Counted from the stretch's first letter, positions 32,478-42,253 are shown. The stretch is 64,000 nt of DNA from Microbacterium sp. SA39 (GCF_000967865.1 NZ_JXRU01000039.1:434001-498000); one strand, 5' to 3'. Numbers and translations are program-made. The notes: generated by a model not told the origin, from the sequence alone.

Positions 32478-34187
32478 ATGACCGACGTGCTTCCCGTCGA
32501 GACCCGCACGACCGACACCGACCCCGCCACCTGGTGGCGTCAGGCCGCCGTGTACCAGATCTACCCGCGGAGCTTCGCCGACGCGAACGGCGACGGACTG
32601 GGTGACATCCCCGGCATCGTCTCCCGCGCCGACTACCTCGCTGAGCTCGGCATCGATGCGGTGTGGCTCAGCCCGTTCTACCCGTCGGCACTCGCCGACG
32701 GCGGCTACGACGTCGCGGACTACCGGAACATCGATCCCCGGCTCGGCACCCTCGACGACTTCGACGCGATGGTCGAGGCGCTGCATTCGCGCGGCATCCG
32801 CGTGATCGTCGACATCGTGCCGAACCACAGCTCCGACCTGCACGAGTGGTTCCAGGAGGCGCTGGCCGCAGGCCGCGGTTCGGCGGCGCGCGATCGCTAT
32901 ATCTTCCGCGAGGGGGCAGGGCCCGACGGCTCCGAGCCTCCGATGGACTGGGGCGCAGCGTTCGGCGGCAGCGCGTGGGAGCGCGTGGAGGACGGGCAGT
33001 GGTATCTGCACAGCTTCGCCGTGGAGCAGCCCGACCTGAACTGGGATCACCCCGAGGTGCGCGCCGACTTCCTGCAGACGCTGCGCTTCTGGTCGGACCG
33101 GGGCGTCGACGGCTTCCGCATCGACGTCGCGCACATGCTCACGAAGGACCTCACCGAGCCGCTGCCCAGCCAGGCGGAGCTCGATTCGATGGACCGCACG
33201 TCGGGGCGGCATCCGCTGCTCGATCGCGACGAGGTGCACGAGATCTACGCCGAGTGGCGCGCGGTCTTCAACGAGTACGACCCGCCCCGCACCGCGGTGG
33301 CTGAAGCGTGGGTCGAGACGCCTGAGCGTCGCGCCCGCTACGCCTCGGCCGAAGGGCTCGGACAGGCGTTCAACTTCGACCTTCTCGTGGCGGAGTTCTC
33401 GGCGAGCGAGTTCCGCGACGTGATCACCGAGAACCTCGAGCAGGCGCATGCGAGCGGCTCTTCCACGACGTGGGTGCTCTCGAACCACGATGTGACCCGA
33501 CACGCGACCCGCTACGGCCTGCCGTCGCTGCGCGGCCGCGCCGTCAAGCAGGGCACCGAATGGGTCGCGGCGGGCGGACCGGCCGAAGGGCTGGATCGCG
33601 AGGGCGGGCTGCGTCGTGCGCACGCGGCGACGCTCCTGCTGCTCGGCCTTCCCGGCAGCACGTACCTCTACCAGGGCGAGGAACTCGGCCTGCACGAGGT
33701 CGCGCAGATCGCACCGGAGCAGCGTCAGGACCCGGCGTTCCTGCGAGAGGAGGCCTTCGACGGACTGGGGAGGGACGGATGCCGCGTGCCGATCCCGTGG
33801 ACGGCATCCGGCTCGTCCTTCGGCTTCGGATCCGGCGACGCGCACCTGCCGCAGCCGGCGTGGTTCGCCGAGTACGCGGTCGACGTCGAGGCAGCGGACC
33901 CGTCTTCCACGCTGTCGCTGTACCGCGAGGCACTGCGCCTGCGGCACCTGCTGCAGAGCGACGAGCGCCTGGAGTGGATCGAGACCGGACGCGATGACGT
34001 GCTGCGTTTCACCCGTCCCAACGGGTGGCAGGTCGTGACGAACTTCGGCGTCGAGCCGTTCGACCTGGGGGCGGATGCCGGTGACGTCGTGCTCGGAGCG
34101 GTCATCGGCGGCGCCGTCCCGGGCGAGCACACGGTCTGGGTCGCCCCCGCGGGCGTCGCCGCTCAGTTTGATAACGGTTCTCATTAG
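32478..34187 (+). CDS. GH13 alpha-glucosidase (oligo-1,6-glucosidase/trehalose type)
   Basis: The 569-residue enzyme has the GH13 (beta/alpha)8 barrel: AVYQIYPRSFADANGDGLGD, VDIVPNHSS, nucleophile Asp216 in GFRIDVAHM, acid/base Glu276 in AVAEAWV and Asp338 in LSNHDVTRH. It hydrolyses short alpha-glucosides to glucose. There is no export signal, so it acts on sugar brought in by the preceding ABC system. GAAGGAG supports the start. The last codons (FDNGSH, stop) double as the Zur operator of the next operon. Confidence 0.93.
   Translation: MTDVLPVETRTTDTDPATWWRQAAVYQIYPRSFADANGDGLGDIPGIVSRADYLAELGIDAVWLSPFYPSALADGGYDVADYRNIDPRLGTLDDFDAMVEALHSRGIRVIVDIVPNHSSDLHEWFQEALAAGRGSAARDRYIFREGAGPDGSEPPMDWGAAFGGSAWERVEDGQWYLHSFAVEQPDLNWDHPEVRADFLQTLRFWSDRGVDGFRIDVAHMLTKDLTEPLPSQAELDSMDRTSGRHPLLDRDEVHEIYAEWRAVFNEYDPPRTAVAEAWVETPERRARYASAEGLGQAFNFDLLVAEFSASEFRDVITENLEQAHASGSSTTWVLSNHDVTRHATRYGLPSLRGRAVKQGTEWVAAGGPAEGLDREGGLRRAHAATLLLLGLPGSTYLYQGEELGLHEVAQIAPEQRQDPAFLREEAFDGLGRDGCRVPIPWTASGSSFGFGSGDAHLPQPAWFAEYAVDVEAADPSSTLSLYREALRLRHLLQSDERLEWIETGRDDVLRFTRPNGWQVVTNFGVEPFDLGADAGDVVLGAVIGGAVPGEHTVWVAPAGVAAQFDNGSH
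34169..34183. promoter_or_regulatory. Zur box in front of znuA
   Basis: TGATAACGGTTCTCA is a near-perfect dyad (TGA-x-AAC-g-GTT-x-TCA) of the kind bound by actinobacterial Zur when zinc is sufficient. It lies inside the last codons of the GH13 gene and 8 bases before the -10 box, so binding would block RNA polymerase. Confidence 0.8.
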
Positions 34188-34191
34188 CATC

Positions 34192-34197
34192 TAGAAT
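34192..34197 (+). promoter_or_regulatory. -10 box, leaderless start of znuA
   Basis: TAGAAT ends 6 bases before ATG 34204, just downstream of the Zur box. Confidence 0.65.
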
Positions 34198-34203
34198 GAG
34201 GGC

Positions 34204-35124
34204 ATGAAGAAGCCCGTCGTCGCCCTCGCCCTGGTATCCGTTGCTGCTCTCACGCTCGCCGGATGCTCCACACCTGCAACGGGAGAGGGCGACGACGGCA
34301 CTGTCCAGGTCGTGGCGAGCACCAACGTCTACGGCTCGATCGCCGCCCAGATCGGCGGCGATCGGGTCGAGGTCACCTCGATCATCGAGTCGGCGACGCA
34401 GGACCCTCATTCCTACGAGGTCACCGCGCGCGATCGTCTGTCCGTGCAGGAGGCGGGCCTCGTGATCGAGAACGGCGGCGGCTACGACCCCTTCGTCGAG
34501 GAGCTGCTCGACGGATCGGATGCCGCAGTCCTCACGGCGGCCGAGATCTCGCCGGATTTCCCCGGCAGCGAAGGGCAGGAAGACGCCGAGCAGGGCGCGG
34601 AGTTCAACGAGCACGTCTGGTTCGACCCGCGCACGATGATCGATGTCGTGGGCGAGATCGCCGCCCAGCTCACTGAGCTCGATCCGGAAGGGAAGGCCGA
34701 CTTCACCGCTGCGGCCGACGAGATCATCGCCGACCTCGAGGGATTCGAGACCGACCTCGATGCCATCAAGACGGACGCGGGGGGCGCGAGCGTCTTCATC
34801 ACCGAGCCGCTTCCCGGCTACCTCGCTGCCGCCGCAGGACTGACCGACGTCACCCCCGAGGGGTTCGCCGAGTCGGTGGAGGAGGGGACGGATGTGGCCC
34901 CCGCGGTGCTGCTCGACGCGCTGAATGTCATCGGCAGCGGTGAGGTCACGGCACTGCTCACGAACGCGCAGACCGGCGGTGCCGAGACGGACCGCGTCGA
35001 GGCCGCCGCGAAGGATGCCGGCATCCCCGTCGTCGCCTTCACGGAGCTGCTGGAGGACGGATCGTCGTACTCTGAGTGGATGAGTGACGCGATCACGAGC
35101 CTCGCCGCCGCCGTCCAGTCGTGA
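34204..35124 (+). CDS. znuA: Zinc ABC transporter substrate-binding lipoprotein
   Basis: The 306-residue protein has a lipoprotein signal with Cys21 in the lipobox LAGC and the cluster-9 metal-binding fold. Ligand histidines are visible in QDPHSYE and NEHVWFDPR. The histidine-rich loop of enterobacterial ZnuA is replaced by an acidic one (SEGQEDAEQGAEF). It delivers zinc to ZnuB. Zinc rather than manganese is supported by the Zur box directly upstream. It overlaps the ATPase gene by GTGA. Confidence 0.92.
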   Translation: MKKPVVALALVSVAALTLAGCSTPATGEGDDGTVQVVASTNVYGSIAAQIGGDRVEVTSIIESATQDPHSYEVTARDRLSVQEAGLVIENGGGYDPFVEELLDGSDAAVLTAAEISPDFPGSEGQEDAEQGAEFNEHVWFDPRTMIDVVGEIAAQLTELDPEGKADFTAAADEIIADLEGFETDLDAIKTDAGGASVFITEPLPGYLAAAAGLTDVTPEGFAESVEEGTDVAPAVLLDALNVIGSGEVTALLTNAQTGGAETDRVEAAAKDAGIPVVAFTELLEDGSSYSEWMSDAITSLAAAVQS

Positions 35125-35936
35125 CGGGCCCGGTTCTCGAGATCTCCGACGCCGCCCTCCATCGCGCCGACCGCGAGCTGTGGTCGGGGCTCGACCTCAC
35201 GGTGGAGCCCGGCGAGTTCATCGCCGTGCTCGGGCCCTCCGGGTCGGGAAAGACCACGCTGCTGCGCAGCATCCTGGGTCTGCAGCCCCTGTCATCCGGC
35301 ACGATCAAGGTCGCGGGTTCGCCCGTGCACCGCGGGAACGCCCGCATCGGATACATCCCGCAGCAGCGCACGCTGGCTCCGGACATCAGCATGCGGGCGC
35401 GCGATCTCGTGGCGCTCGGCGTGCAGGGAAGCCGCTTCGGCTTCCCGGTGCCGCACCGCGGCGACCGTGCCAAGGTCGACTCGCTGCTCGAGGCTGTCGG
35501 AGCCGCGCACTACGCCGACCGACGGGTCGGTCTTCTCTCGGGCGGCGAGCAGCAGCGGCTGCGCGTGGGCCAGGCGCTGGCAGACGAGCCCGCACTGCTG
35601 CTCTGCGACGAGCCGCTCTCGAACCTCGACCTCGCGAATCAGGTCGGCGTGACCGACATCATCGATCGGCAGCGACGCGAGCGTGACGCCGCCGTGCTGT
35701 TCGTGACCCATGACATCAATCCGATCCTCAACCGCGTCGATCGGATCCTGTACATCGCGGGCGGGCGGTTCCTGCTCGGCACCCCGGAAGAGGTGCTGCA
35801 GACCCGCGTGCTCACCGACCTCTACGGCACTCCGGTGTTCGTGCTCCGCGCGGGTGATCGGCTGGTGGTGGTGGGCGTGCCGGATGCCGAGCCGCACCAC
35901 GACCACGGAGACCACGAGCACGGGGTCGCGTCATGA
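35121..35936 (+). CDS. znuC: Zinc ABC transporter ATPase
   Basis: The 271-residue protein has Walker A GPSGSGKTT, signature LLSGGEQQR, Walker B ALLLCDEPLSNLD and the H-loop VTHD. It drives uptake through ZnuB. The C-terminus carries a metal-binding-looking tail, PHHDHGDHEHG. Starts and stops overlap both neighbours, as expected of one operon. Confidence 0.93.
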   Translation: MTGPVLEISDAALHRADRELWSGLDLTVEPGEFIAVLGPSGSGKTTLLRSILGLQPLSSGTIKVAGSPVHRGNARIGYIPQQRTLAPDISMRARDLVALGVQGSRFGFPVPHRGDRAKVDSLLEAVGAAHYADRRVGLLSGGEQQRLRVGQALADEPALLLCDEPLSNLDLANQVGVTDIIDRQRRERDAAVLFVTHDINPILNRVDRILYIAGGRFLLGTPEEVLQTRVLTDLYGTPVFVLRAGDRLVVVGVPDAEPHHDHGDHEHGVAS

Positions 35937-36787
35937 GGCCTCTGATCGACTGGAGCGACATCTTCTCGTTCCAGGACTACGGCGACCTCGTCGCCCTGCT
36001 CGCGAACTCGATCATCGCCGGCGCCGTGCTCGGCATCGTCGGTGGTCTCATCGGCGTCTTCGTGATGCAGCGCGACCTCGCGTTCGCCGTGCACGGGGTG
36101 AGCGAATTGTCGTTCGCCGGTGCTGCCGCCGCACTCCTGTTAGGCGGCAGCGTCGTCGCGGGGTCGCTCGGCGGCGCGCTGGTCGCCGCGATCCTGATCG
36201 GCGTCCTCGGGGCGAAGGCGCGCGATCGGAATTCGATCGTCGGCGTCCTGATGCCGTTCGGCCTCGGCCTCGGCATCCTGTTCCTGTCGCTCTACGACGG
36301 CCGCAGCGCCAACCGGTTCAGCCTGCTGACGGGGCAGATCGTCTCGGTGTCGAGCCCCGACCTCGGGTGGCTCATCGGGATCAGCCTCGTCGTGCTGCTC
36401 GGCCTGCTCGTGACGTGGAATCCGCTGCGCTTCGACTCGCTCGACGCGGAGTCGGCCGCCGCGCGCGGGGTGCCGACGCGTGCCGTGAGTCTGATCTTCA
36501 TGGTGCTGCTCGGGCTCATCGTCGCTGTCAGCGTGCAGATCATCGGAGCGCTGCTGGTCATGGCGCTGCTGGTCACGCCCGCCGCCGCCGCGATGCGGGT
36601 CACGGTCGGGCCCGTCGCCGTGCCGCTGCTCGCCGCCCTGTTCGGCTTCGTGTCGGCTGTCGGCGGCATCCTGCTCGCACTGGCCGGCACCCTCCCGGTG
36701 AGCCCGTACATCACGACCCTGTCGTTCACGATCTACGTCGTGTGCTGGATCGTGCAGAAGGCGCGGGCGCGGGTGAAGCGCGTCTAG
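35933..36787 (+). CDS. znuB: Zinc ABC transporter permease
   Basis: The 284-residue protein has about eight hydrophobic helices typical of the ABC-3 permease family (VLGIVGGLIGVFVMQRDLAF, VHGVSELSFAGAA, LVMALLVTPAAAAM). It forms the channel for zinc uptake. It is the last gene of the Zur-controlled operon; the following 235 bases carry the promoter of the sugar operon. Confidence 0.93.
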   Translation: MRPLIDWSDIFSFQDYGDLVALLANSIIAGAVLGIVGGLIGVFVMQRDLAFAVHGVSELSFAGAAAALLLGGSVVAGSLGGALVAAILIGVLGAKARDRNSIVGVLMPFGLGLGILFLSLYDGRSANRFSLLTGQIVSVSSPDLGWLIGISLVVLLGLLVTWNPLRFDSLDAESAAARGVPTRAVSLIFMVLLGLIVAVSVQIIGALLVMALLVTPAAAAMRVTVGPVAVPLLAALFGFVSAVGGILLALAGTLPVSPYITTLSFTIYVVCWIVQKARARVKRV

Positions 36788-36961
36788 GCCCGAGGTTTCG
36801 TGGGGCGAGGCCCCGAATGCCGGTCGCCCGGAGGTGTAGCGTCTCGTCGACGCTCAGGGGTTCGCAGAGCCGTGCCCTCTGCGGCTGCGCCGCCGACCCC
36901 GGAAGGGACTGCAGCGCGAGCGATGAGGGTTGCTCCCGTGTGACAGCGCGGATGAAGACGG

Positions 36962-36990
36962 TTGACACGTCGCGAGAACTGACTTACGTT
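36962..36990 (+). promoter_or_regulatory. Promoter of the split-transketolase sugar operon
   Basis: TTGACA (36962-36967), 17 bases, then TACGTT (36985-36990). TTACG occurs twice with 9-base period at 36984 and 36993, a possible regulator contact. The gene starts at 37023. Confidence 0.6.
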
Positions 36991-37022
36991 GATTACGCAC
37001 ATCCCGTCACTACTGAATAGGT

Positions 37023-37907
37023 ATGCAAATGATGGACAAGGACGTCTCGCAGATCGGCCGCTGGCAAGAGGAGCGCGATCGCATCCGCGCCGCCGAAGGA
37101 CCCCAGCGCGACTCGCTTCTTCACGAGCGAGCACAGTGGACGCGTCGCTCGATCGTGACCATGATCCAGAAGGCGAAGGCCGGACACATCGGCGGAGACT
37201 TCTCAGTCACCGACATCCTCACGGTGCTCTTCAACGATGTGCTTCGTATCGATCCCGCTGACCCGGCGTGGGCCGAGCGTGACCGTTTCATCCTCAGCAA
37301 GGGGCACTGCGCCGCTGCGCTCTACTCCACGCTGGCTTGGTGCGGGTTCTTCTCGCCGAGCGAACTCGACACGTTCATGGCTCCGCTCTCTCCGTTGAAC
37401 GGCCACCCCAACCGACGCAAGGTCCCCGGCGTCGAGACGAACACGGGTCCGCTCGGCCACGGGCTCCCTATCGGCGTGGGTGCGGCGATCGCGGCGCGGC
37501 TCACCCACGGCCCGGAGCGGGTCTTCGTCGTTCTGGGAGACGGCGAGATGCAGGAGGGGAGCAACTGGGAAGCGCTGATGTCGGCGGCGCACTACCGGCT
37601 CGACAACCTCACCATCACGATCGACCGCAACAGACTGCAGCAGGGTGCCGGCACGGAGGAGACCAACAGTCTCGACCCTCTCCCGGAGAAGCTCGATGCC
37701 TTTGGATGGGAGGTTCGGGAGATCGACGGCCACGATTACGCCGCGCTGATCCAGGCGTATCGCCCTTCGATGAGCGGGCGACCGGTCGCGGTCATCGCCA
37801 ACACGGTGAAGGGCAAGGGCGTGTCTTTCATCGAGAACCGCGTCGAGTGGCACCACAAGGTCCCCGACGCAGCGCAGGTCGAACTGGCATTGGAGGAGCT
37901 CGCATGA
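37023..37907 (+). CDS. Transketolase, N-terminal (ThDP-binding) subunit
   Basis: The 294-residue protein equals the first half of transketolase. It has GHIGGDFSVTDILTVLF, the catalytic-site histidine region SKGHCAAALYS, and the ThDP motif GDGEMQEGSNWE ending in TIDRN. With the next gene it forms a split transketolase that moves two-carbon ketol units between sugar phosphates. Split transketolases are common in dedicated sugar operons, including apulose-4-phosphate transketolase. ATG 37023 and ATG 37032 are both possible starts. Confidence 0.92.
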   Translation: MQMMDKDVSQIGRWQEERDRIRAAEGPQRDSLLHERAQWTRRSIVTMIQKAKAGHIGGDFSVTDILTVLFNDVLRIDPADPAWAERDRFILSKGHCAAALYSTLAWCGFFSPSELDTFMAPLSPLNGHPNRRKVPGVETNTGPLGHGLPIGVGAAIAARLTHGPERVFVVLGDGEMQEGSNWEALMSAAHYRLDNLTITIDRNRLQQGAGTEETNSLDPLPEKLDAFGWEVREIDGHDYAALIQAYRPSMSGRPVAVIANTVKGKGVSFIENRVEWHHKVPDAAQVELALEELA

Positions 37908-38863
37908 GCGTCGACACACTCACCCCCGGCACCTACGACAACCGCACGGCGTTCGCCGACGAGCTCATCGCTCTCGCCGAGAACGACGATCGCATCGTCG
38001 CCGTGTGCAACGACTCGGTCGGATCGAGCAACCTCGTCGGATTCCGCGACCGCTTTCCCGACCGTCTCATCAACGTGGGGATCGCCGAGCAGAACCTCGT
38101 CGGCGTCGGCGCCGGTCTCGCCAATCGCGGGCTCATCCCCTTCGTCTGCGCCGCCGGACCGTTCCTCACCGGTCGTTCGTTGGAACAGGTGAAAGCCGAC
38201 GTGGCGTACAGCGCCCATAAGGTGATCCTCTGCGGCATGAGCCCGGGAATGGCCTACGGGGAGCTCGGACCGACGCACCACTCCGTCGAAGACCTCTCCT
38301 GGCTTCGGGCCCTGCCCGACCTCGACATCGTGGTTCCCGCTGACCGGGAGCAGACGCGACGAGCGGTGCGCGGCGCTGTCGAGACCCCGCGACCGACCTA
38401 CATCCGGGTCGGCCGTCACAAAGTGCCCGACACCACGGTCGAGAGCACTCCGTGGGAGCGAGGGCGGATGCAGGTGCTCCGCGACGGCGGCGACGTCACG
38501 CTCATCGGCACGGGGACTCTCGTCTCCCGCGCGCTTCAGGCGGCTGACGCGCTCGCCGACGAAGGCATCCGCGCCCGCGTGCTCAACGCGTCGTGGATCG
38601 CGCCGTTCGACGAGGACGCCGTGGCCCGCGCGGCGGCCGAGACCGGGGGGATCGTCGTGGCGGAAGAAGCCAACATCGCCGGCGGTCTGGGTGCCGCCGT
38701 CGCGTCGGTCGTGGCGCAGTTGCCCACGAACCGCGTGCGCGTGCGTCTGCTCGGTCTTCGCGAGTTCGCACCGACCGGGAGCACCGATTTCCTGCTGGAG
38801 CACTTCGGACTGACAGCCGCGGGCTATGTCCGAGCGGCGCGCGAGGTGCTCGGCCGTGCCTGA
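37904..38863 (+). CDS. Transketolase, C-terminal subunit
   Basis: The 319-residue protein has the pyrimidine-binding domain with the ThDP glutamate in NVGIAEQNLVGVGAG and the C-terminal domain (LIGTGTLVSRALQAADAL). It overlaps the preceding subunit by ATGA, and the next gene's GTG lies inside its end. The specificity cannot be read from sequence. Confidence 0.92.
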   Translation: MSVDTLTPGTYDNRTAFADELIALAENDDRIVAVCNDSVGSSNLVGFRDRFPDRLINVGIAEQNLVGVGAGLANRGLIPFVCAAGPFLTGRSLEQVKADVAYSAHKVILCGMSPGMAYGELGPTHHSVEDLSWLRALPDLDIVVPADREQTRRAVRGAVETPRPTYIRVGRHKVPDTTVESTPWERGRMQVLRDGGDVTLIGTGTLVSRALQAADALADEGIRARVLNASWIAPFDEDAVARAAAETGGIVVAEEANIAGGLGAAVASVVAQLPTNRVRVRLLGLREFAPTGSTDFLLEHFGLTAAGYVRAAREVLGRA

Positions 38864-40310
38864 GGCCGTCGTGCGCGGGCCCGTCACCATCGCGGTCGAT
38901 CAGGGCACCAGCGCGACGAAGGGGCTCATCGTCGACAGCGCCGGCGTCGTCGTGATGCGTGTCAGCGAGCCGCTGGAGCAGACCCATCCGCGTCCGGGGT
39001 GGGTGGAGCAGGATCCTGTCGCGATGCGGGAGAGCGTCGACGCGGTCGTCCGCCGCCTGCTCGCCGGATACGAAGGCACGGTCGCGGGAATCGGCTTCAG
39101 CACGCAACGCGAGTCAGCGATCGCGTGGGACCCCCGCAGCGGCGCCCCCCTGTCGCCTGTACTGGGGTGGCAGGACCGTCGCACGGCAGATCATGCCGTC
39201 GCGCTCGCATCCCACGCGGCGCGGGTGCGCGAGGTCAGCGGTCTTCCGTTGGACCCGATGTTCTCAGCCCTCAAGTTCGCCTGGATCCTCGACGAGATCG
39301 ACCCCAACCGCACGCGTGCCGAAGCCGGGCGGATCGCGCTGGGCACTGTTGATTCCTGGCTGCTCTGGAACGCCGTCGGCGAGCATCGAATCGAGATCGG
39401 CAACGCCAGCCGCACCCAGTTGCTCGACCTGTCGACGGGCGAGTGGAGCGCGGAACTGCTCGAACTGTTCCGCATTCCGCGTGCATGCCTTCCGCGCATC
39501 GTGGCGTCGGATGCCGCAGCACGACTCACCCCCTACGCCGGCGTGCCGCTGCGCGGCGTGCTCGGCGATTCGCACGCCGCCCTCTACGGCCACGGCGTCC
39601 GGACGCCCGGTGACGTGAAGGTCACCTACGGCACCGGTTCGTCGGTGATGGGGCTCACCGAAGCGATCGTCGAGGGGCCCGGGCTGGTCGGAACCATCGC
39701 GTGGGGAACCGAGGCCGGTGGGATCGCCCGCGCGTTCGAGGGCAACATCCTCTCCACGGGTGCCACCCTCGTCTGGCTCGCGCGGCTCCTCGGCACGACC
39801 CTGCACGAGCTCGACGGCCTGGCACGCACCGTGTCGGATTCGGGAGGCGTCGACATCGTTCCCGCCTTCGCCGGACTCGCCGCGCCCTGGTGGGACGAAC
39901 GAGCGACAGGGATCGTGTCGGGTCTGCAACTCGGCAGCGATCGCGCACGCGTCGCACGAGCAGCGTTCGAATCGATCGCCCTGCAGATCGAAGACGTGCT
40001 GTCGGCTGCGGAACGCGAGGGCGGTCGGCAGTTCGCCCGCGTGCTGGCCGACGGGGGCCCCAGCCGCAACCCGTGGCTCATGCAGCTGCAGGCCGATCTG
40101 TCCGGGCGCACGGTCGCGCGGCACGACGGCGCCGACCTGTCCGCACTCGGTGCGGCACGGCTCGCAGCCCTCGCCGCCGGAGTGGCCGAAGAGCCAACCG
40201 AGGCGGCGTCCCACAGCGAGTTCGTACCCGATCCCGCAGCAGATGCGGCACCGAGACGAGCCCGCTGGTCGGCCGCTGTCGCCCGCGCCCGTGGCATCCT
40301 CCCCACCTGA
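38856..40310 (+). CDS. FGGY-family carbohydrate kinase
   Basis: Starting at GTG 38856, inside the end of the transketolase gene, the product has 484 residues, usual for FGGY kinases. Both ATPase-fold motifs are present: DQGTSATKGLIVD (phosphate 1) and TYGTGSSVMG (phosphate 2), plus the conserved LGWQDRRT. It phosphorylates a sugar or ketose at the expense of ATP. In this operon the likely substrate is the ketose formed by one of the dehydrogenases, giving a substrate for the split transketolase. Confidence 0.9.
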   Translation: MPEAVVRGPVTIAVDQGTSATKGLIVDSAGVVVMRVSEPLEQTHPRPGWVEQDPVAMRESVDAVVRRLLAGYEGTVAGIGFSTQRESAIAWDPRSGAPLSPVLGWQDRRTADHAVALASHAARVREVSGLPLDPMFSALKFAWILDEIDPNRTRAEAGRIALGTVDSWLLWNAVGEHRIEIGNASRTQLLDLSTGEWSAELLELFRIPRACLPRIVASDAAARLTPYAGVPLRGVLGDSHAALYGHGVRTPGDVKVTYGTGSSVMGLTEAIVEGPGLVGTIAWGTEAGGIARAFEGNILSTGATLVWLARLLGTTLHELDGLARTVSDSGGVDIVPAFAGLAAPWWDERATGIVSGLQLGSDRARVARAAFESIALQIEDVLSAAEREGGRQFARVLADGGPSRNPWLMQLQADLSGRTVARHDGADLSALGAARLAALAAGVAEEPTEAASHSEFVPDPAADAAPRRARWSAAVARARGILPT

Positions 40311-40338
40311 CCTGACCAACGACCGTCAAGGAGATCCG

Positions 40339-41151
40339 ATGAGTACGACGAAGAACTCGCCCTTGCACCTGTACCGGGGGCACTACACCGGACGCACGGT
40401 CGTCGTGACCGGCGGCGCACGGGGGATCGGGCTCGGTATCGCGACCGCTTTCGCCGAGGCCGGAGCGAGCGTGACGATCGTCGATCTGAGCGTCGACGTG
40501 CATGAATCGGCCGAACGGGCTCGTGCGAACGGCCTCGAGATGCAGAGCGTGCAAGCCGATGTGACCGATGAGGCCGCGATGGCCGACCTCTTTCGCGACG
40601 TCGCTCGGCGTTGGGACCATCTCGACGTGCTCGTGAACAACGCGGGCATCATCCGCATCAACGAACTCGAGAACACGTCGCTCGCGGACTTCAACGCGGT
40701 GATCGCGGTGAACACAACCGCTGCCTTCCTCGCGACCCGCGAGGCGCTGCCGCTGCTGCGCGTGCGGGGAGGATCCGTGCTCAATGCCGCGTCGGGGCAG
40801 GCACGGCAGGGGTTCATCTTCACGCCCTCCTACGCGGCGAGCAAGTTCGGCATCGTCGGACTGAGCCAATCCCTCGCCAAGGAACTCGCGAAGGACGATA
40901 TCCGAGTCAACTGCTACTGCCCCGGCATCGTGCACACCGAGATGTGGGAGTACAACGATCGCGAATGGGGCAGCCGTCTCGGCGACTACGCGCCCGGTGA
41001 ACTCCTTCAAGAGTGGGTCGACGGCATCCCTCTCGGCCGACCGGCGCACAGCGATGACGTCGCCGGGCTCGTGCTCTTCCTCGCCTCGGATGCGGCGCGC
41101 TACATCACCGGACAGGCCGTCAACATCGACGGCGGCATGTTCATGAACTGA
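40339..41151 (+). CDS. Short-chain dehydrogenase/reductase 1 of the sugar operon
   Basis: The 270-residue SDR has the NAD(P) site TGGARGIGLGIA, the NNAG motif, and the catalytic set Asn/Ser (LNAASG), Tyr and Lys (YAASK). Asp in TIVDLS favours NAD. It probably oxidises a polyol or reduces a ketose. AAGGAG lies 6 bases before the ATG. It ends with the common SDR pattern ITGQAVNIDGGM. Confidence 0.9.
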   Translation: MSTTKNSPLHLYRGHYTGRTVVVTGGARGIGLGIATAFAEAGASVTIVDLSVDVHESAERARANGLEMQSVQADVTDEAAMADLFRDVARRWDHLDVLVNNAGIIRINELENTSLADFNAVIAVNTTAAFLATREALPLLRVRGGSVLNAASGQARQGFIFTPSYAASKFGIVGLSQSLAKELAKDDIRVNCYCPGIVHTEMWEYNDREWGSRLGDYAPGELLQEWVDGIPLGRPAHSDDVAGLVLFLASDAARYITGQAVNIDGGMFMN

Positions 41152-41180
41152 CCGATCTCTCGCGAATCGACGGAGCTTCC

Positions 41181-42203
41181 ATGAGTACCAAACCTTTCAC
41201 ATCGCCCACCCAAACCGCTCTCATCCGCGGTGCCGGTTCCACCAGTGGTCCCACCCGAAGTCCGTTGGCGCGGATGCTGTCGGGGTCGGGCGGCGCGCTC
41301 ATCGGCCTGATCGTGCTCTTCACGATCTTCGCCGTCACGACGCCGAGGTTCTTCTCGGCGAACAACCTCATCAACGTCGTCGACCAGGTCACCGTCATCG
41401 GTGTGCTCGCCATCGGGGCCACCGCCGTGATCATCACCGGGGGCATCGACCTCTCGGTCGGTTCCGTGTTGGCGTTGAGCACCATGGTGCTGGGCTGGCT
41501 CTCCGACGAAGGAGGCGTTCCGATGGGCGTGGCGATGGTCGCCGCCGTCGCGGTCGGCGCACTCGCCGGTCTGCTCAACGGGCTCGGTGTCACCGTGGCC
41601 GGGCTGCCTCCGTTCATCGCCACGCTCGCCATGATGTCGATCTGTCGCGGACTCGCGAACCTCGTCACCGACGGCCAGCAGATCGTCGGCTATCCCGAGT
41701 GGTTCTACTCGCTCGCGTCGAACCGCTACCTCGGATTCTTCTCCGTCACCGCCATCGTGTTCATCCTGCTCGCGATCGCCGCGACGGTCATCCTGAGATA
41801 CCGTCCCGCCGGTCGCAAGATCTACGCGATCGGAGGTAGCGCGGAGGTCGCGCGCCTCGCGGGCATCAAAGTGCGCTCGGTCACGACCTGGGTGTACGTC
41901 ACCGCGGGCGCCCTCGCGGGCGTCGGCGCGATCATCCTCGCGTCTCGACTCGACTCGTCGCAACCGAGCGCGGGAACCGGGTATGAACTCGACGTGATCG
42001 CCGCCGTCGTCATCGGCGGAGCCAGTCTGAGCGGCGGCACCGGGCGCATATCCGGAACGGTGATCGGCGTGCTCATCATCGGCGTGCTCCGCAACGGGCT
42101 CAACCTGCTCGGCGTCTCGCCGTTCCTGCAGCAGATCGTGATCGGTCTCGTCATCGCCGGCGCGGTCATCGTCGATGTTCTCCGGCGTCGTCGTACCCAC
42201 TGA
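41181..42203 (+). CDS. Ribose-type ABC transporter permease
   Basis: The 340-residue protein is an RbsC-type permease: helices with GATAVIITGGIDLSVGSVLAL and the signature AAVVIGGASLSGGTGRISGT near residue 280. It forms the channel for a pentose-like sugar with the next two genes. The long polar N-terminus (about 35 residues) precedes the first helix. Confidence 0.92.
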   Translation: MSTKPFTSPTQTALIRGAGSTSGPTRSPLARMLSGSGGALIGLIVLFTIFAVTTPRFFSANNLINVVDQVTVIGVLAIGATAVIITGGIDLSVGSVLALSTMVLGWLSDEGGVPMGVAMVAAVAVGALAGLLNGLGVTVAGLPPFIATLAMMSICRGLANLVTDGQQIVGYPEWFYSLASNRYLGFFSVTAIVFILLAIAATVILRYRPAGRKIYAIGGSAEVARLAGIKVRSVTTWVYVTAGALAGVGAIILASRLDSSQPSAGTGYELDVIAAVVIGGASLSGGTGRISGTVIGVLIIGVLRNGLNLLGVSPFLQQIVIGLVIAGAVIVDVLRRRRTH

Positions 42204-42253
42204 CCCCACGCTCGTCCAAAGTCGGACGGGCTCCATAGAGAAGGAGTAACACC

